A DNA stretch of 64,000 bases, taken from contig NW_004955469.1 in NCBI RefSeq assembly GCF_000276665.1, positions 10,266,413 through 10,330,412 of the forward strand. Direction: 5' to 3'. How positions within the stretch are numbered: position 1 is the first letter of the stretch; each line of letters starts with the position of its first letter. Position numbers and translations under genes: made by a program. Below the pieces are notes generated by a model. The model worked only from the letters and a program-made list of their open reading frames with translations. It did not search any database and was not told the DNA's origin. This DNA comes from Chinchilla lanigera (Eukaryota; Chordata; Mammalia; Rodentia; Chinchillidae). This document shows, piece by piece, positions 1 through 12,970 of this stretch.

Positions 1-269
1 CATCCCCTTTGTCCGTGCTACAGGAAGTTTCTCTGGAGAGACCAGCTCCCGAGTTGGCTGGAGCGCTGGCCCTGGGGGCCTGGCTGAGGCAGGAGCCCTG
101 ACGGGGGTCGGGTGTTTGGGGTGGTGGGCACCTTCTGTGTGGTGGGGGCCGGCGGCAGCTTGCACGAGGGCACAGAGAACTGTCTGGGGAGGCCAGGTGG
201 GGTGTCACTTTCTTCAGGACTCTGGCTCTCCACACTGTCACTCCGTGGGTTGGAGGTTGGTGCCCCAAG

Positions 270-405
270 GGAGTGCACTGCACCTGGGCAACAATGTGAC
301 CTACTAAGAGTCTGTGTCAAAATAAAGTTTTAAGGTGGTGGGGGAGTCTGGAGGCAGAGTTCCCTGTGAAGGCCCTGTGTTCAGTCCCCAGGACCAAAAG
401 AAAAG
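270..405 (+). repeat. Degenerate B1-dID-like SINE
   Basis: Sequence resembling a B1 3' end (CCTGGGCAACAATGTGACC, then TCTGTGTCAAAATAAA) is followed by an ID-like unit. That unit ends CCTGTGTTCAGTCCCCAGGACC and an A-rich tail. It is strongly diverged, with no clear target duplication. Confidence 0.45.
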
Positions 406-639
406 TCCGTTTGTTTCCGTCATAGTACAAACAGCACCTGGGAAAGGCAGCTGCTCAGGACCTACCAGGGTAGAGCGCAGAGCAACTCTAGACCTCAGGG
501 AGGAAAAGTCAGCGCTTGAGAGGCGCCAGGACTCACCCAGGACCACTTGGTTTGCTGACAGCAGTGAGAACAAGACCCCAGGCTCTGTCACTGCCGCTGT
601 TGTCTTCTGTCTTGGTCCACTTTCTGTTGTGAATAACAC

Positions 640-1000
640 GATAACATAGACTGGGTGTGTTATTTAAAAACAACAAAAAAAAAAGAGGTTTATTCTGGGC
701 CAACGCTGAAGGGCTACATGGGATGATGGCCTTCTTGTCGGCAAAGCCTCCGGGAACCCAAGACATCACATGACGAGAATCAGGCAGCCCATGAGTGTGC
801 AGCCAAGCTGGGTTTTATAAGCAGACTTACCTAGAGATAACTCACTCATCCATTAATGACATGAGTGGGTAAATCTATTTGTTAGGACAGAGGTCCCACC
901 TCACCCCATCTCTTAATATCTCCTAATGGGGAATAAATTTCAACATGAGTTTCAAACATGAGAGACAAATCCACTCAAACCATAACATCCTCTCATATGA
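640..1000. repeat. Old interspersed repeat, family not determined
   Basis: This segment runs from TAACACGATAACATAGACTG through AGGTTTATTCTGGGCC to CATTCAGACCATA-like sequence. Its layout resembles a decayed copy of a common mammalian repeat. I recognise the pattern but cannot name the family with confidence. Confidence 0.35.
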
Positions 1001-1157
1001 ATAACCCATCTGGTCCTTCCAAGATAGCACCAGCTGCAAGTGGAGGGCAAGCTGAGCAGCACAGCACGGGGTTAGCTAATAGAGGGGATGGCCCTGGAAA
1101 CCAGAGGCCAGAGGAAGCTACAGTGAAGAGACGGCCTCTTTGCCCATTTCCCAGGGC

Positions 1158-1170
1158 TGCTGACTCAGCA
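1158..1170. promoter_or_regulatory. Perfect T-MARE (TGCTGACTCAGCA)
   Basis: This is a complete 13-bp palindromic Maf recognition element containing a TRE core. It is bound by MAF homodimers and by small-MAF heterodimers with NF-E2, NRF2 or BACH. It lies about 30 kb upstream of FOSL2. The motif match is exact; function is inferred. Confidence 0.45.
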
Positions 1171-2116
1171 CCTCAGCCTTAGGGTGCATAAGGGTGCAAC
1201 TGCCTGACCCCAGATTTGTCGCTGGCTGCATTGCGATTCCAGTGCTACTTTGCTGACTCCTGGCCCAGGATAACATGAAATCCCAAGGCACAAGCTGGAG
1301 GTCTCGCTGGCCCAGCCAGATGCTGCACAATTCCTCTTGCCTCCAACTCAGAATTGGCCCATACACTCCTACCTGGTTGCTGAGGTTTTCACAAAAAACA
1401 GCCAGGGTGGTGCGAAGGGCTGGCTGAGAGACAGGGCTCCTCGTGGGGCCTGGGAGTTTCTCTTCCTTTCCTGCAGCCTTGGCGTACTTCTCTGTACATG
1501 GAAGGGCGGGTGAGATGGTCCCTGGGCTTTCTTCCCAGCTCTGAAACCAGGTCCTAGCCCGATGTTCTTGAGGAGGTCGGGTGGTTTGGTGTGGGCATGG
1601 GATTGAGGCCTATGCCTCCTCCTCACCTCAAGAACTTCTAGAACTTGGAGGCCCCCTTCCCATCCCTCCAGGTCTCCGTGGGGCCTGGGTGCCCAGCCAT
1701 TAGGACCCGCTGCATTTTCCTTGATCAGAAAGGAGCACCTGAAGCATCTGAACTGAAGGCCTCCTGGATCACTGAATTTTAGAGTGGAGCGGGGCCAGGG
1801 CAGGGCAAGGGGCTTATGTAAGGCCCTTGGGACAAGACCCTTCCCACTGTATCCGCTGCCTTATATTTGCCCTCAGGGAGCAGGGACAACTCCTCACCAG
1901 CCCCATCTCTATCACCTCGGCCTCCATGATTGCCAACATCCACCCTGCACCAGTACTGCATCACCATGGCTGCCTCGCATCCCCACTTCTCCTGCTCCTT
2001 CTCCCCCTCTCCTTCCCCTCTTCCTCCCACCCAGCATTCCCAGAGGCAGTAGAGATTGGCCAGTGAGAAAGTAGAGGGGTGGAAGAGGCTGCAGGGCTCC
2101 ACCACTTTGCAGCCCC

Positions 2117-2250
2117 ATGACCTTGGATTAGATTTTCATCTCACTCTGCTTTAGTTCCTTAGCTGTGAAACAGGGATCCTAATAGTGTCTTCCTCAGAGG
2201 ACTGTTGGGAGCTTCAGCATTGTACAGTGAGCTCTGCACAGCGCTTACAA
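2117..2250 (+). repeat. MIR SINE fragment
   Basis: The MIR core order is recognisable: a GACCTTGG-type start, TTAGTTCCTTAGCTGTGAAAC, then AGGACTGTTGGGAGC. It is ancient and diverged, as expected of MIR. Confidence 0.6.
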
Positions 2251-3150
2251 GGCCTCACACACAGTCATACCAGCAGATCCATCCATTCTGCCTATTTCTA
2301 TCAATACTTGAGACATCTTACAACAGAAACACAAATATGATAGGCCTTTAACATAAAGACTGAGAAGCTTGCCAGCCCAAGACTGAAGAGGAGCACACTG
2401 GGTGAAGCTCACAGTTGCTCCTGAGCACAGCTCCCTGCCAGTCCATCCCAAGCATCAAGGCTGCTGGCGTCAGGTTCTCCTTTTCTGATGAAAGCAAGCC
2501 ACTGGCTTCCATTCAAACTTTATGAATGTCCTAGAACAATCAATGGGCAGAGCCTCCTGCTCACATCACTCTTCACTTTCATTTTTTGAATCAACCGCTG
2601 AAAAGCCTGGAGGCTCTGCTTCACCTCTGGACCCTCAGGGGCACTGGGGGACTGGGGAAGCCCAAAACACCAAAGCAAAACCTTTGGCTGTTTCAGGAGA
2701 AAGAAGGGTGTCGAGGGGATCAGACCTGGCCGCTTTCCGCGGCACTGGGGGCAGTTCTGGGAAAAAGGCGAGTCACTGAGACCACAAGGGCCTTCCCGCC
2801 GATAAAGTCCGGGAGCCCCTTCCCCAGGGGCCACTTCCCAGCACCAGAGCAGCAAGTCCCCCAGGAGAGAGGAGGAGATGCGGCAGGGGACTGAGCCGGT
2901 CACTGAGAAGTCCCAGAGCTGCCTGCGCACTTCCCTCACTGGCTTCCCCTTTGCTGAAATGCATCAGGCACGGGGAAGAAAGAGTGAGCAAGGTGACCCA
3001 GAGTGAGTCACTGGGAAGATGAGGGGGCCCAGTGGGGAAGGGTCCACTCCATCTCCTAGGAACCCAGGTAGTGGCCTGGCTCCGGCTGTGGCCTGAGATC
3101 CTCTCCATAGACAGGTGTGCCAGAGAAGCCTTGGAAGGCTCCCTACAGAC

Positions 3151-3153
<3 letters not shown>

Positions 3154-3211
<58 letters not shown>
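3154..3211. repeat. (AC)29 microsatellite
   Basis: An uninterrupted 58-bp dinucleotide tract. It creates artefactual His-Thr and Cys-Val repeat frames on both strands. Confidence 0.99.
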
Positions 3212-4300
3212 GGGGATACTGGGAATCTCCTATATGTGGGAGACTTGTGGAGTCCCCAGCTCCCACTCACACCTTCTCTCAAGGACTCCACCTTGGGCTC
3301 TGAGGGAGTCACTCCCCCAACTTCTGCTTGTCTTCCTCACTGTAGATGGCAGGCAGACAGCCCTGACCTGGGGCCACCACCCACTGGGACCCTGAGCACA
3401 GTGCCCCCCGCCCCCAGCAGCTGGCCTATCTCTCCCATTTGTCAGAGTGTGATTCACTGCACTGAGGCTGCCTCACCCCCAAGTCATGAGAATGGTTTGC
3501 TGAGAGGGGTTTTTGAAGGGCGATGCTATATGTGAGAGGGAAGTCCCAGCTGCTCCTGGGACCTGTCCTAGAAAACTGGCACCATTAGGGTGGGGTGGCG
3601 GCAAGTGGGACATGGTGAGACTTGGGTTGGCTGCGCTCCATGGCTGGTGGGAGGAGTTAGCCTGCTCAGTCCTGGTCCCTTCTTATCTGACTGTGTAACA
3701 GCCATCCGCAGCTCTGCCCCTCTTGTGATCTGATTGGCAGCCAGGTCTCTCCAGGTCCCAGATCATCAACGACAACCCATTACCTATGGGAAACTGAAGA
3801 CACCCAGGCCTTGCACCGTTGGCCTCACTGTCGCCCCTCCCGTAGGAGGACCCTCTGCCTCAATCTAAAGCCCTGGGCCCTGCAGGCTCAAGGCCTCTCT
3901 TTCCAGGGGAACTTCCTTCTCCCCGCCCTCTACCTACTTTCCCACAAGGCCTTGCAAAGGACAGTGTTCTCTGAACTCCTAGTATTTAGTTGTGGGGAAA
4001 TAGCCCAAGTTTGGAGACCAATGTGGGTTAGTGTCTCAGCTCAGTACTAATCTCATCACTAGTCGGAGGCCACTGAACTGTCCTAAGCTTCTGCAAACCA
4101 GAAATAAGGCCCAGCCTCAGAGTGCCCAGGGGTGGTGAGGCTGAGGGGTCTCTGTCACTTTGGCCTGCATGGCATCCACTCTCTTTCTTTTGGTGATATC
4201 ACTTGTGTTTTCTGTTGGCTATGTGGTCCAGTTGGGCTGACCTCACTTCCTGATTCCTTGAGGTGGGAACACGTGATTCTGGTCAATAAGATTACATAGT

Positions 4301-4399
4301 CTTTTTTTTTTTTTTTTCTTTTGGTACCAGGAATTGAACTCAGGACCTTGCTCTTGCCAGGCAGGCACTTGTGCCACTGAGTTATATCCCCAGCCCAAC
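4301..4399 (-). repeat. ID SINE with target-site duplication
   Basis: This minus-strand ID element has its poly-A seen as poly-T at 4302-4318 and the tRNA-like body ending in CCCCAGCCC. The 14-bp duplication TCTGGTCAATAAGA is perfect at 4278-4291 and 4400-4413. Confidence 0.9.
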
Positions 4400-7300
4400 T
4401 CTGGTCAATAAGAATACAGCACACCAGTGGAAATCATACTTAGGGCTTTACCCAGAGTTGTGGCAACTTTCTTTCCACCAGAGTCATTATGCTGGTAGAA
4501 GGAACCCCAAAATGTGTCCCCTATAAAATTATGTTCAAATTCAAAGTATCCCTGGTACTTTGAATGTGTCCTTATTTGGCGGGGGGTTGGGGGGAGTCTT
4601 TGCAGATGTAGGCAAGTTGAAATGAAGCTGTACTGGATTAGGGTGGGCTCTAATCTAATGCTTGGTGTCTACAAGAAGACAGAAATTTAGACAAAAAGAC
4701 ACACAGGTAAAAGGCCATACATGACCAAGGCAGAGACTGGAGTAATGCAGCGAGGCAGCTGCGAGTCAAGGATTGCCAACAATAACCCAAAGCTAGGAAA
4801 GAGGCCTCTGACAATTTCTACCTCAGAAGCCCCAGAAGGAATCGATGTCCCTGGTGCCCAGCGGGGACATGATTTCCTGACCCAGTGACAACATTAGGAT
4901 GCCCCAGCAGCTGAGGCAAAAGGTCTACTGGACTTTCTAGTTACCACAACCAATAGTCTCTGTATTTGACTTAAAATGTTTCAACTGGGTTTAATTCTTA
5001 TTCAACTGGGAAAAGTCTGACCAGCATGGAGATAATGGGTGCAAATGCATTGCCTGGATAAGAAGCCCTCCACATGCGGAGCTGCTATGATTGATGTTAC
5101 TGCTGTTTCTTGTCAGGCCTTTCTGCTCTCAAAACAGAATCTCAAACCTAAGCTGTCTTGAGGAGAGGTGAGTGCAGGGGAGCACCTGCTCCCTGCAGCT
5201 GAGGCTGTCCCCGAAGAGGCAGATAGCTGACTGGCCACACTGTCAGCAGCTGGGACAAGTCCTTCACCAAAGGGTGACCCCGGACAGACATTACAGTGTC
5301 CACCACACCCCGTGCATGATTTGGGGCCTGATACCCAATAAATGTGCACCATTGGAAACACTCATCCATTCACAACCTACGTTGGCAAGGACAAAGTCAG
5401 GTGGCCTGGGTGACCTGAGTGGTGGGAGCCCTTTAAGAGTAGCGGAGGGACCCCCTTGATGGGGCTGGAGGGGGGCATCTGGCTGGGTACGATGGGGCTT
5501 GGTGCTTAGCCTTGCCCAGTAACCAAATGAGCAGTAGCTGACAGGGATGCTTCGAGCCACCGTCTCCATGGCTTCTCCTGCACGTTTCCTTTCTGTGTTG
5601 ACTTCCCCGTGTGCAGGGTGCCCCCAGGTCTGAACCCTAAACAAGGGCCTCTTGTCCATACCCTGCAGACTCAGGACCCGTGCCTGTGCTCAGCCCGCCC
5701 TGGTGGCCTAGCCCTACCACACAGCCAGCCCCTCCCTCTTACCAGCTGAGAAGACAACACTCAGAGAGAGGAAGCTGGTTGCTCAAAGTAACCGTCGGTG
5801 GTTGAGCCAGGAAACAGGACCCACTTCTCCTTCCTTGGCTTTCCTGCGCATGCTGCAAACCCACAGCTTGAGCCCCAGCACCTCTGTCTGCATCTGGCTT
5901 CTAGCACAGGGCTGTCCCAGACACCGTGGCCCGAGGGTAGGTCGGCCAAGTGCTGGAACCACAGGGGTTGGGATGATGACTTGGCTTTCGGTGAAGGGGG
6001 CTTGTCATCCCTCCCAGAGCTTCTGCAGAAAGGGGAGGAGCAACCAGAAGGGCTGTCTTAGGTCACATGGTCCTGTCCCCCCTTCCCCAACCACAGGTGA
6101 AGGGAGAGCAGACGCCCCTGCAGTGAGGAGGTCACACGGTGAGTTATCCATGAGTTACCCATGGGGTGGCAACCCATGTTGGTCATCCTGTTTTTCCTAA
6201 AGTTGTTCACCCTGAGTTTACATGGAGGCCCATGGAGCTATTTTATTATATCTTATTTTCAAATGGGCTTAACAGAGCACAACACAGAAAAATGGCTTAA
6301 TTACATTGTTCAGACTGTAAGGGGAGGTCCTAAGGGCAGGTGCCAGTATGGAGGATGCTGGAAAGGGGAAGACCAATCCCTTCGCTTGCGCCCCCTTTAT
6401 TTTGGGTAGGTGAGACTGCAGTCTAAATAGTCCCCTTCCACCAAGGCCTCTTTGCTCTGTGAGGGGCTGGCAGAGTTGGGTGTACAGAGAAGGGTCTGAA
6501 GGAGTCAGGCAAGAGGGACTGGGGAAGCTGGCTGGCAGAGGGAAGGGCAGGTGCCACACCTGGGCTATCATGGGGTGGCACAGAGAGAGAAATGCTGAGG
6601 CAGTGCCCTGAGGCTGAGGGACCCCGAGAACAAAGCTCCTATCTCACCGTCCTCCGGGGTCCACGCAGCCATCCTGGGGTGGCAACGGGGACTGCATCCC
6701 TCTGCACTTGGGATGAAACTTCACACTGAGCTTGACCAGGTGGCATCTGGGTTGTCCCTATAGTCTCTGCTTTCCTTCTTCTCACATCTTTCTGGGACAG
6801 CTGTCATTGTTCCTGTTTTGTACCGGAGGTTCCTGGGCCCAGAGAGGGTAAGTAACTCAACCAGGCCCCGGACAGTGAATGGTCTAAGGCTGCAGGGTTT
6901 ACTCTGCGCCCCCAGAGTGCAGTCCCTGCCTGGTTCCACCCCAGCACTAGGGCAATGTGGGTCTCCTGCTGGCGCTCACTAATTACTGTGCACTGCACAG
7001 GGAGGGGTGGCAAAGCGCAGGCACTGGGCTCCGTACGTCTGACTCCGTATCCCGCTCTGGCTGTCACAGGCACCTGCGCTATCTTGAGAAGGGTAAGTCT
7101 GGAAGCTTCAGCTCTATAAAGCAGGGTGCTGAATGAATGTTGTGTCACCATGTTACTTGCCCACAAGAGCCCAGGGCGGGCAGCCCCGGCTGGAGATGTC
7201 ACCTCTGGGAGGGGAGTCCTCCATCTTCCTGTCCTCCTCTACCTGAAGGCCCTGTCTCTTGAAGGGTAAGAGTCCTACCAGGGGAGGGAGCATTCTAGCA

Positions 7301-7881
7301 GGGACCCTGGGATAGGCTAGTAACCCCACAAGGCCCTGAAGGGGGCCTCTGGGACTAGCAGCTGGACATGGTCTGGATGGGGCATGTGATAGGGGCTGGT
7401 TGCTTAGTTCCCAGTTTAAATGAGGAACTGCTGAGACCACCCACCTAACCCAGGGAAAGGGCCTCAGCCTCTCTGCCTTGGAATTCTCAGTGTCTGGGCT
7501 GCATTCCTGGGTCTTAAAGTGAGACAGCGTAGTGCCAGTGTGGACAGATCTACGCGGCCCATCCCCTCTCCCTCCTGTCCCTCTGTCTGAACAGTGGGAG
7601 CCCAGGCCCTGGCTGTACCTCCCCACCTGGCACCCACTTTCTTTCCTTTCTGACCCTGGGATCTACTCAGCCTCCGAGCAGCCAACAACCCTGCAGCACT
7701 TGTGGTTCCGGTCTCTGGCCCTGGAAAGATTCAGATGGCCCATGGACATAGCACCATTGATCCATGTTACAGATATGGCCCAGGTTTACCCAAGTTCACA
7801 CAGCCTGTTGTGGAGCTGCTGCAATGGGAGTCTCAGTCTGACACCAAAGGCCGCCTGAAAGTTCTTGAACCAAGGAAAGGA

Positions 7882-7905
7882 CAAAAAAAAAAAAAAAAAA
7901 AAAAA
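7882..7905. repeat. Poly-A tract (24 nt)
   Basis: A pure A run of about 24 bases. No recognisable retroposon body is attached upstream, so it may be a simple repeat. Confidence 0.9.
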
Positions 7906-8499
7906 GGGAGAAAAAACAGATTTGGGTCATAAGTAGAATGTATTGATCACTGAACTGCCTTTTAGCATTACAGGGAGAGCATCTAATTACTTCCTACAAA
8001 TACTAACAATAATGACCCTTATATTGGACTTAGCTCTGTGCCAGATACTAAGTATTTCAAGCCCGTGAACTCGTGTAATGGAAAAGGTCCCAGGGTAAGA
8101 TTGAGAGTGCTCCATTCCCCCCACAGCTCCAGCTACCCTGAGTGCTGGTTTCCAGGCACTTCATTCTCCTGACGGCTCAGGAGAGAGGCCACCAGCTGCC
8201 CTGGCTCTCGGGGCCTCTCTGTTCCCTGCGCTGGTCAGTATCACCCCCGGGAAAAATCAAATCTGGCTGTCTCCCCTTTGCAGTCTTCTTGGCCATCTGG
8301 GCCACCTCCTGTCTGTGTCACTCTCCCTCGAGGGATAGTGACTCCAATCACGACCCCTCTCGGCTTGGCAGTCAGTAAACCAGCTTCTGTGCTTTTGCCT
8401 GGAGACATTTGGACACCCTGGCCTCAGGGATGCCTGATGGTTGCTTTCTCTCCTCCTCCTTTTCCTCCTCTTCCTTTTTTTCCTCCTCCTCCTTCTTCT

Positions 8500-8620
8500 T
8501 CTTATTTTGTTTTAAGTCAAATTCTCACTAAGTTGCCCAGGCTAGGCTCAAACCTGTAGTCCTCCTGCCTCGGCTTCCCAGAGTGCTGGGATTACAGGTG
8601 TGCACCACCATGCCTGGCTG
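8500..8620 (-). repeat. B1 SINE
   Basis: Minus-strand B1: the pyrimidine-rich tail comes first, then CTCACTAAGTTGCCCAGGC, and it ends GTGCTGGGATTACAGGTG and ACCATGCCTGGC. A CT-rich tract (about 8450-8508) precedes it. Confidence 0.85.
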
Positions 8621-9238
8621 CTTCATAGTCTTTTGACCTCTGCATTCTTGGGCTTCCGGTTTTCCTTCAGCAAGGCATGCCTCCGGCTGAAACCTGAGCC
8701 TTGACCCCACCCGAAGGCGCCATTCTTAACATTTCCCTTCCCCTGCACCTTCCTGTGTATCCACCTCTTCTCTTCCTTTTCCTGTCCTCTCTTCCCCCAA
8801 CTCTTCTCCACTCCACCTCACTGGCCCCAGGACCTCTTGCTCTTACAAACTACACCCCCCCACACACAATGCCAACATCTGGTTAAGGCAATGAATGAGG
8901 GAATGCCAGGTTCTTTTTACTCATGTATATTGATGTTAAATAAAATATTAGCACATCAAGTCAAGCATTATATTTTATAAAACTACATCCTGCTCAAATA
9001 GAGTTTGTTCAGGGAAAGCAAATGTGGTTTAATACTGTTGAACATTGTACTATAGTTCATATAAATAGGTCAAAAGAGGAAAAACAGTTTGACTACCTAG
9101 TAGATGTCCAAAACGTGTATTTTAGAAAATCTAACATACATACCTATATACATTCTTAAAAAAATTCTTAGTAAAATTGACATAGCAGCATCCTTTTCTT
9201 ACCATGATTTTAAAATGTCTGTGTCAGACCAAAAGGCA

Positions 9239-9460
9239 GCCTAGCATGGTGGAGCACGCCTACAACCCTAGCATTCTGAGAGGCTGAGACAGGAGGATTA
9301 CAAGTTCAAGCCCATCCTGGGCTACATAGCAATTTATCAAGATCTTGTCTCAAAATTAGAAAAAAAAATTAAAAAGGGCAGAGGATATAACCCAGTATGA
9401 AGGCCTTGGGTTCAATCCCCAGTATTAGGAAGAAAAAAACAAACAAACAAACAAAACAAC
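9239..9460 (+). repeat. B1-dID composite SINE
   Basis: A B1 unit (TAGCATGGTGGAGCACGCC to CTTGTCTCAAAATTAG) is followed, after an A-rich linker, by an ID-like unit. That unit contains GGGTTCAATCCCCAGT and ends in an (AAAC)n tail. This B1-then-ID order is the B1-dID family known from non-murid rodents. Confidence 0.8.
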
Positions 9461-9639
9461 ACCAGGTCATAGCATGGGTGATACAGAAGTGCTAGGGACA
9501 CTGCTATTAAAGTCAGGAATAAGAAGAAGCCAGGATTGGCTGCTCTAGTTTAACTTTATTCTGGAGCTGACAGACAATGTTACTGGTTAGAGGCAATGTT
9601 ACCCCAGTAGCAATGTGCTACCAAGTGCCCTGACTGATG

Positions 9640-10860
9640 TTTCTAAACACCATTCTCCACTAAAAGGAACCAGCACTCCTGGGAGAAATGGCTGATCCAA
9701 GAGTTGGAACAGAGAAATTACAAGGTGAGCTTGAAATATATTTTTGTGCTAGAAAGGGAGCAGATGCTCAAAGATTAATGGAGATGGGTCAAAATGACGC
9801 AGAGTCTTTCTTTTTTTTTTTTTTTTTTGGTTTTTCTCCGGTACCGGGAACCGAACTCATGACCTTGCGCTTGCCAGGCAGGCACTTTGCCGCTGAGCTA
9901 AATCCCCAGTCCCTGACACAGAGTCTTTCTGAAGGGACTTCCACCGGCTAAATCAGGGACAATGTGAGCACTCATGTAACTACAGGAATAGATTACAACT
10001 CTTTGGCTACAATAGGAACTCACGAGTCCATATTGACAAGAATGAATGGATGAGGAAGAAAGGCATTTCTTCCGATGGATGCCAGCAAATAAATGCAGAA
10101 GAGTGATAGGCAAAGACATTCACTGCTTGGCAACCGTCCTAGTGGTGGTTGATTAAGGCTGGAGTAATCAAAGGGTGCTAAGATTAGTAGGTAAGGATTT
10201 GATGAGGAACAGAATATTGGTGTGGCCTTGCAGTATCTCCTCACCACATACAGATCAAATACAAAGGGAAAGATGGCGGGCATGCGGTAGAGAAACCCAG
10301 CAGGCACCAACTTGACCCGGCATCGAGATTAACACCCCCACTGCAACAAAAGCCCAGTAACATCTGGTGGAGAGGATGCACAGAACAGCACAGAATCTTC
10401 TACGCATTCTTACCATGAATACGGCCTGAGAGAGGACATTGGAAAACAATCCAGCCTCAGGTTGGGAGACATCTGACAGAATGAATGGGTGCTCCTCTTT
10501 AGGACTGTCAAGATCACAGAAGCTAGGGAAAGATGGATAATCTGCTTCAGATAGAAAACAAAAGATGGATAATCAGTTTTACGGGCCATAACAGCAAAGT
10601 GCAATTCAGGACCCTGACTTGGATCCTGGACCCAAAAGGAAAATGAGGAGTTGCTGCAACAGTTGTAGAAATTTGCATGAGGCCCACTGATTGGATGATG
10701 GTGTAAAAATAATCTTGATTTCCTCATTTGCAGAGTTGAATGGTAGCAGTGAGGAGAGGATATTGTTTGGAGGAAATACAAAATGGAATATTTAGGGATT
10801 GGGAAGCACTGTGTCTACAACTTGTTTTAAATTCTCAGACCGTTCAGAAAAAAAGATTTA
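9640..10860 (+). repeat. L1M-type LINE 3' end, interrupted by an ID SINE
   Basis: The 10600-10860 part matches the recognisable 3' end of old mammalian L1 elements (GACTTGGATCCTGGACC, then AATTTGCATGA, then TGTCTACAACTTG, then TTCAGAAAAAAAGA). The upstream part is less certain. An ID element lies at 9812-9913. Confidence 0.5.
9812..9913 (-). repeat. ID SINE with target-site duplication
   Basis: Minus-strand ID with a T run, then TTTTTCTCCGGTACCGGGAA, and ending AATCCCCAGTCCC. The 17-bp duplications at 9795-9811 and 9914-9930 differ at one base, indicating a fairly recent insertion. Confidence 0.92.
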
Positions 10861-12287
10861 CCTGCCTCTCCCTGTCTCTGTGCCTGCCTGCCCTCCTCCA
10901 TCTCTGTTCTATTCATCACCCGAGACATACCCACCTTGTGCTCATTGCCTTACCAACCTGCTTGCCATTTCCCAAAGAAACTTGCAGGGAAAGCACCTTA
11001 CAAATATAAGGGAGCAGAAAACTCCTTTCCTTCATTTATGTCTGGGATTTACTGGAAACGAAAGCTCCATGTGAGATTTTGGTGACTGAGAACGATCAAC
11101 GAAGGAGCCACTTTGGGTGAGAGGTGACTTCCTATGGTAAGAGGTCAGTTCCCTCTCTTTGGGGAAACATGTCTCAGGAGATAACAACCTGCAGGAGCTG
11201 TTAAACCACCTTAAGGAAGCTAACTGTCAGTTGCAGGAATTTGGTGAGCTGGTGGATGTCATGTCCATAGCTTGAAATCAGCCATGGTAGGACACCTGGG
11301 ACATTTTTAAATGCTATACGTCAGATTGTTGTTGTGAGCTCTGTGTGTATGCTATGGCTTTGTGAGCTGGTTATTAAGTGTTCACCAGCACATCCCTGAA
11401 CATCGGTGTCCTCCTTCCGTGCCCTCTTGCTTAGGCAGTGGGGCCGAACAGCAGGACAAGTCCTGGAGTTGTGCAATATGGCAGCCCTGGTAGCAATTCA
11501 TGCTCTGAGGCTAAGTTTCCTGTTGAACACCTCTGCCACTGACTACATTAATGAATTAATTCTATGTACTTAGGATTGTGCCTTATTATGCAAAAAAGTG
11601 CAACATATCTCCAAATTGCTACCTCTGGGATGCTTTTGTCAAAAAAAGAATCATCACAGTATCTACATGGCAGGGCCCCATAGAGCCAACCACAAGCACC
11701 AGGGGTTCCCGATTGCCTCCAGGCAGCAAGTGCTCCCCTCCAGAATAGGGGCAGCGCAGGGACTATGCAGCCTGTGACTGACCCCCATCTTGTCAGTGCT
11801 GTGGGCTTAATCTCCCCACTTTTCGAAGCCCCTGCAAAGACTGCTTGGGAGGCCAGCCTTGAGTCACTTGAGCAGAACGTGATCCCACATCCCAGGGGTG
11901 ACCAAGGAGCAGGTTGGGGAGTGAAGAAGAAAGGGAGCGTCTGTGTTCAGAACCCAAGAGCACTGGGCCCTCATCCATTCTGCTCCTTCGTGCTCTGCGC
12001 CTCCACCTCCTGCTGCCATGTCCCCCCATGCCAGCTTCACCAGCCCAGCGGGACTGCACACAGCTGTCCTGAGCCCTCCTCCCAGAGGCAGCACGATGCG
12101 GAGGGAAGACCCAGGGAAACAGGCCGTGAGGACCTCACTTGGAGCCTCTTACCACTCCCTCATGGACCCTTGTAGTCTGGTCCAAGGGAGATGCCCTGAG
12201 TGTACCTTGGGGTTGAGAGTACAAGGGCCAGGGCCACAACATTCTAGGAATACAAGGCTGGCTTTTACCCCTTCTGCCCTCTTCTGA

Positions 12288-12970
12288 CTGAACTTCTCTC
12301 TGTGCCTTGGTTTTCCCATATGTAAAATGGGACTAATCATTTTAGTCCTCATTTTAGTACCTCAAAACATCTCTTCAAGGTACTAATTACTGTCTGTGAG
12401 AGGCTTTGAGATCCTTGGATAGACTATAACAGTACTAATAATGGATAATAACACTCTGCCCTTCTCCGAGGCCTTTCATCCATGGATCTCAAAGCCTTTT
12501 ACAAACCTTAATTAATTCTCACAACACCCCAGAGCAGGAGGCTGATGGTCATTAGCCCCATTTTACTGGTGGGGAAACTGAGAGAAGCCAGGAGGCTGGC
12601 TTGAGGCCACACAATAAGCTCACAATCCCGTGAGGTTGAGAACTCACAGCCTTCGGCCCCCAGGAACGGCTCAGGCAGTGTGGGCTTCCGCCCAGCTCAA
12701 CCACGAGCAAAGAGGCTGATGGGGCAGCAGCACCTGCCAAGGCCCCTAGGCTGGCGGCGGAGAGGAGTCTCAGCCACTGAGCTTGCGGGAGATGGATAAA
12801 TAGGAGGAGGCCCATAGGCATAGGCCTTGCTGGCCTGGGAAGACAAGTAACATTTATAGGGCACTCACTGTACACTGACCCTGGATACTTTGTATTACTG
12901 GGTCTCATCCTGCCTGTGAGGAAGGACATGTTGTTCCCATTTCCCAGATGGGGAAACTGGCTTGTTGAAG
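12288..12970. repeat. Cluster of MIR fragments in both orientations
   Basis: About 12288-12420 reads as + MIR (TTGGTTTTCCCATATGTAAA). About 12455-12640 reads as - MIR (CCCATTTTACTGGTGGGGAAACTGAG). About 12845-12970 reads as - MIR (TTTCCCAGATGGGGAAACTG). All are ancient and diverged. Confidence 0.55.

Noticed and set aside
322..327. AATAAA that could end an upstream gene
   Set aside because: It falls at the A-rich join of a degenerate B1-dID-like SINE, and no exon precedes it.
2773..3535. Open frames of 179 (minus) and 167 (plus) codons across the AC repeat
   Set aside because: The length comes from the (AC)29 tract reading as Cys-Val or His-Thr repeats. The flanks resemble no protein family and nothing suggests exons.
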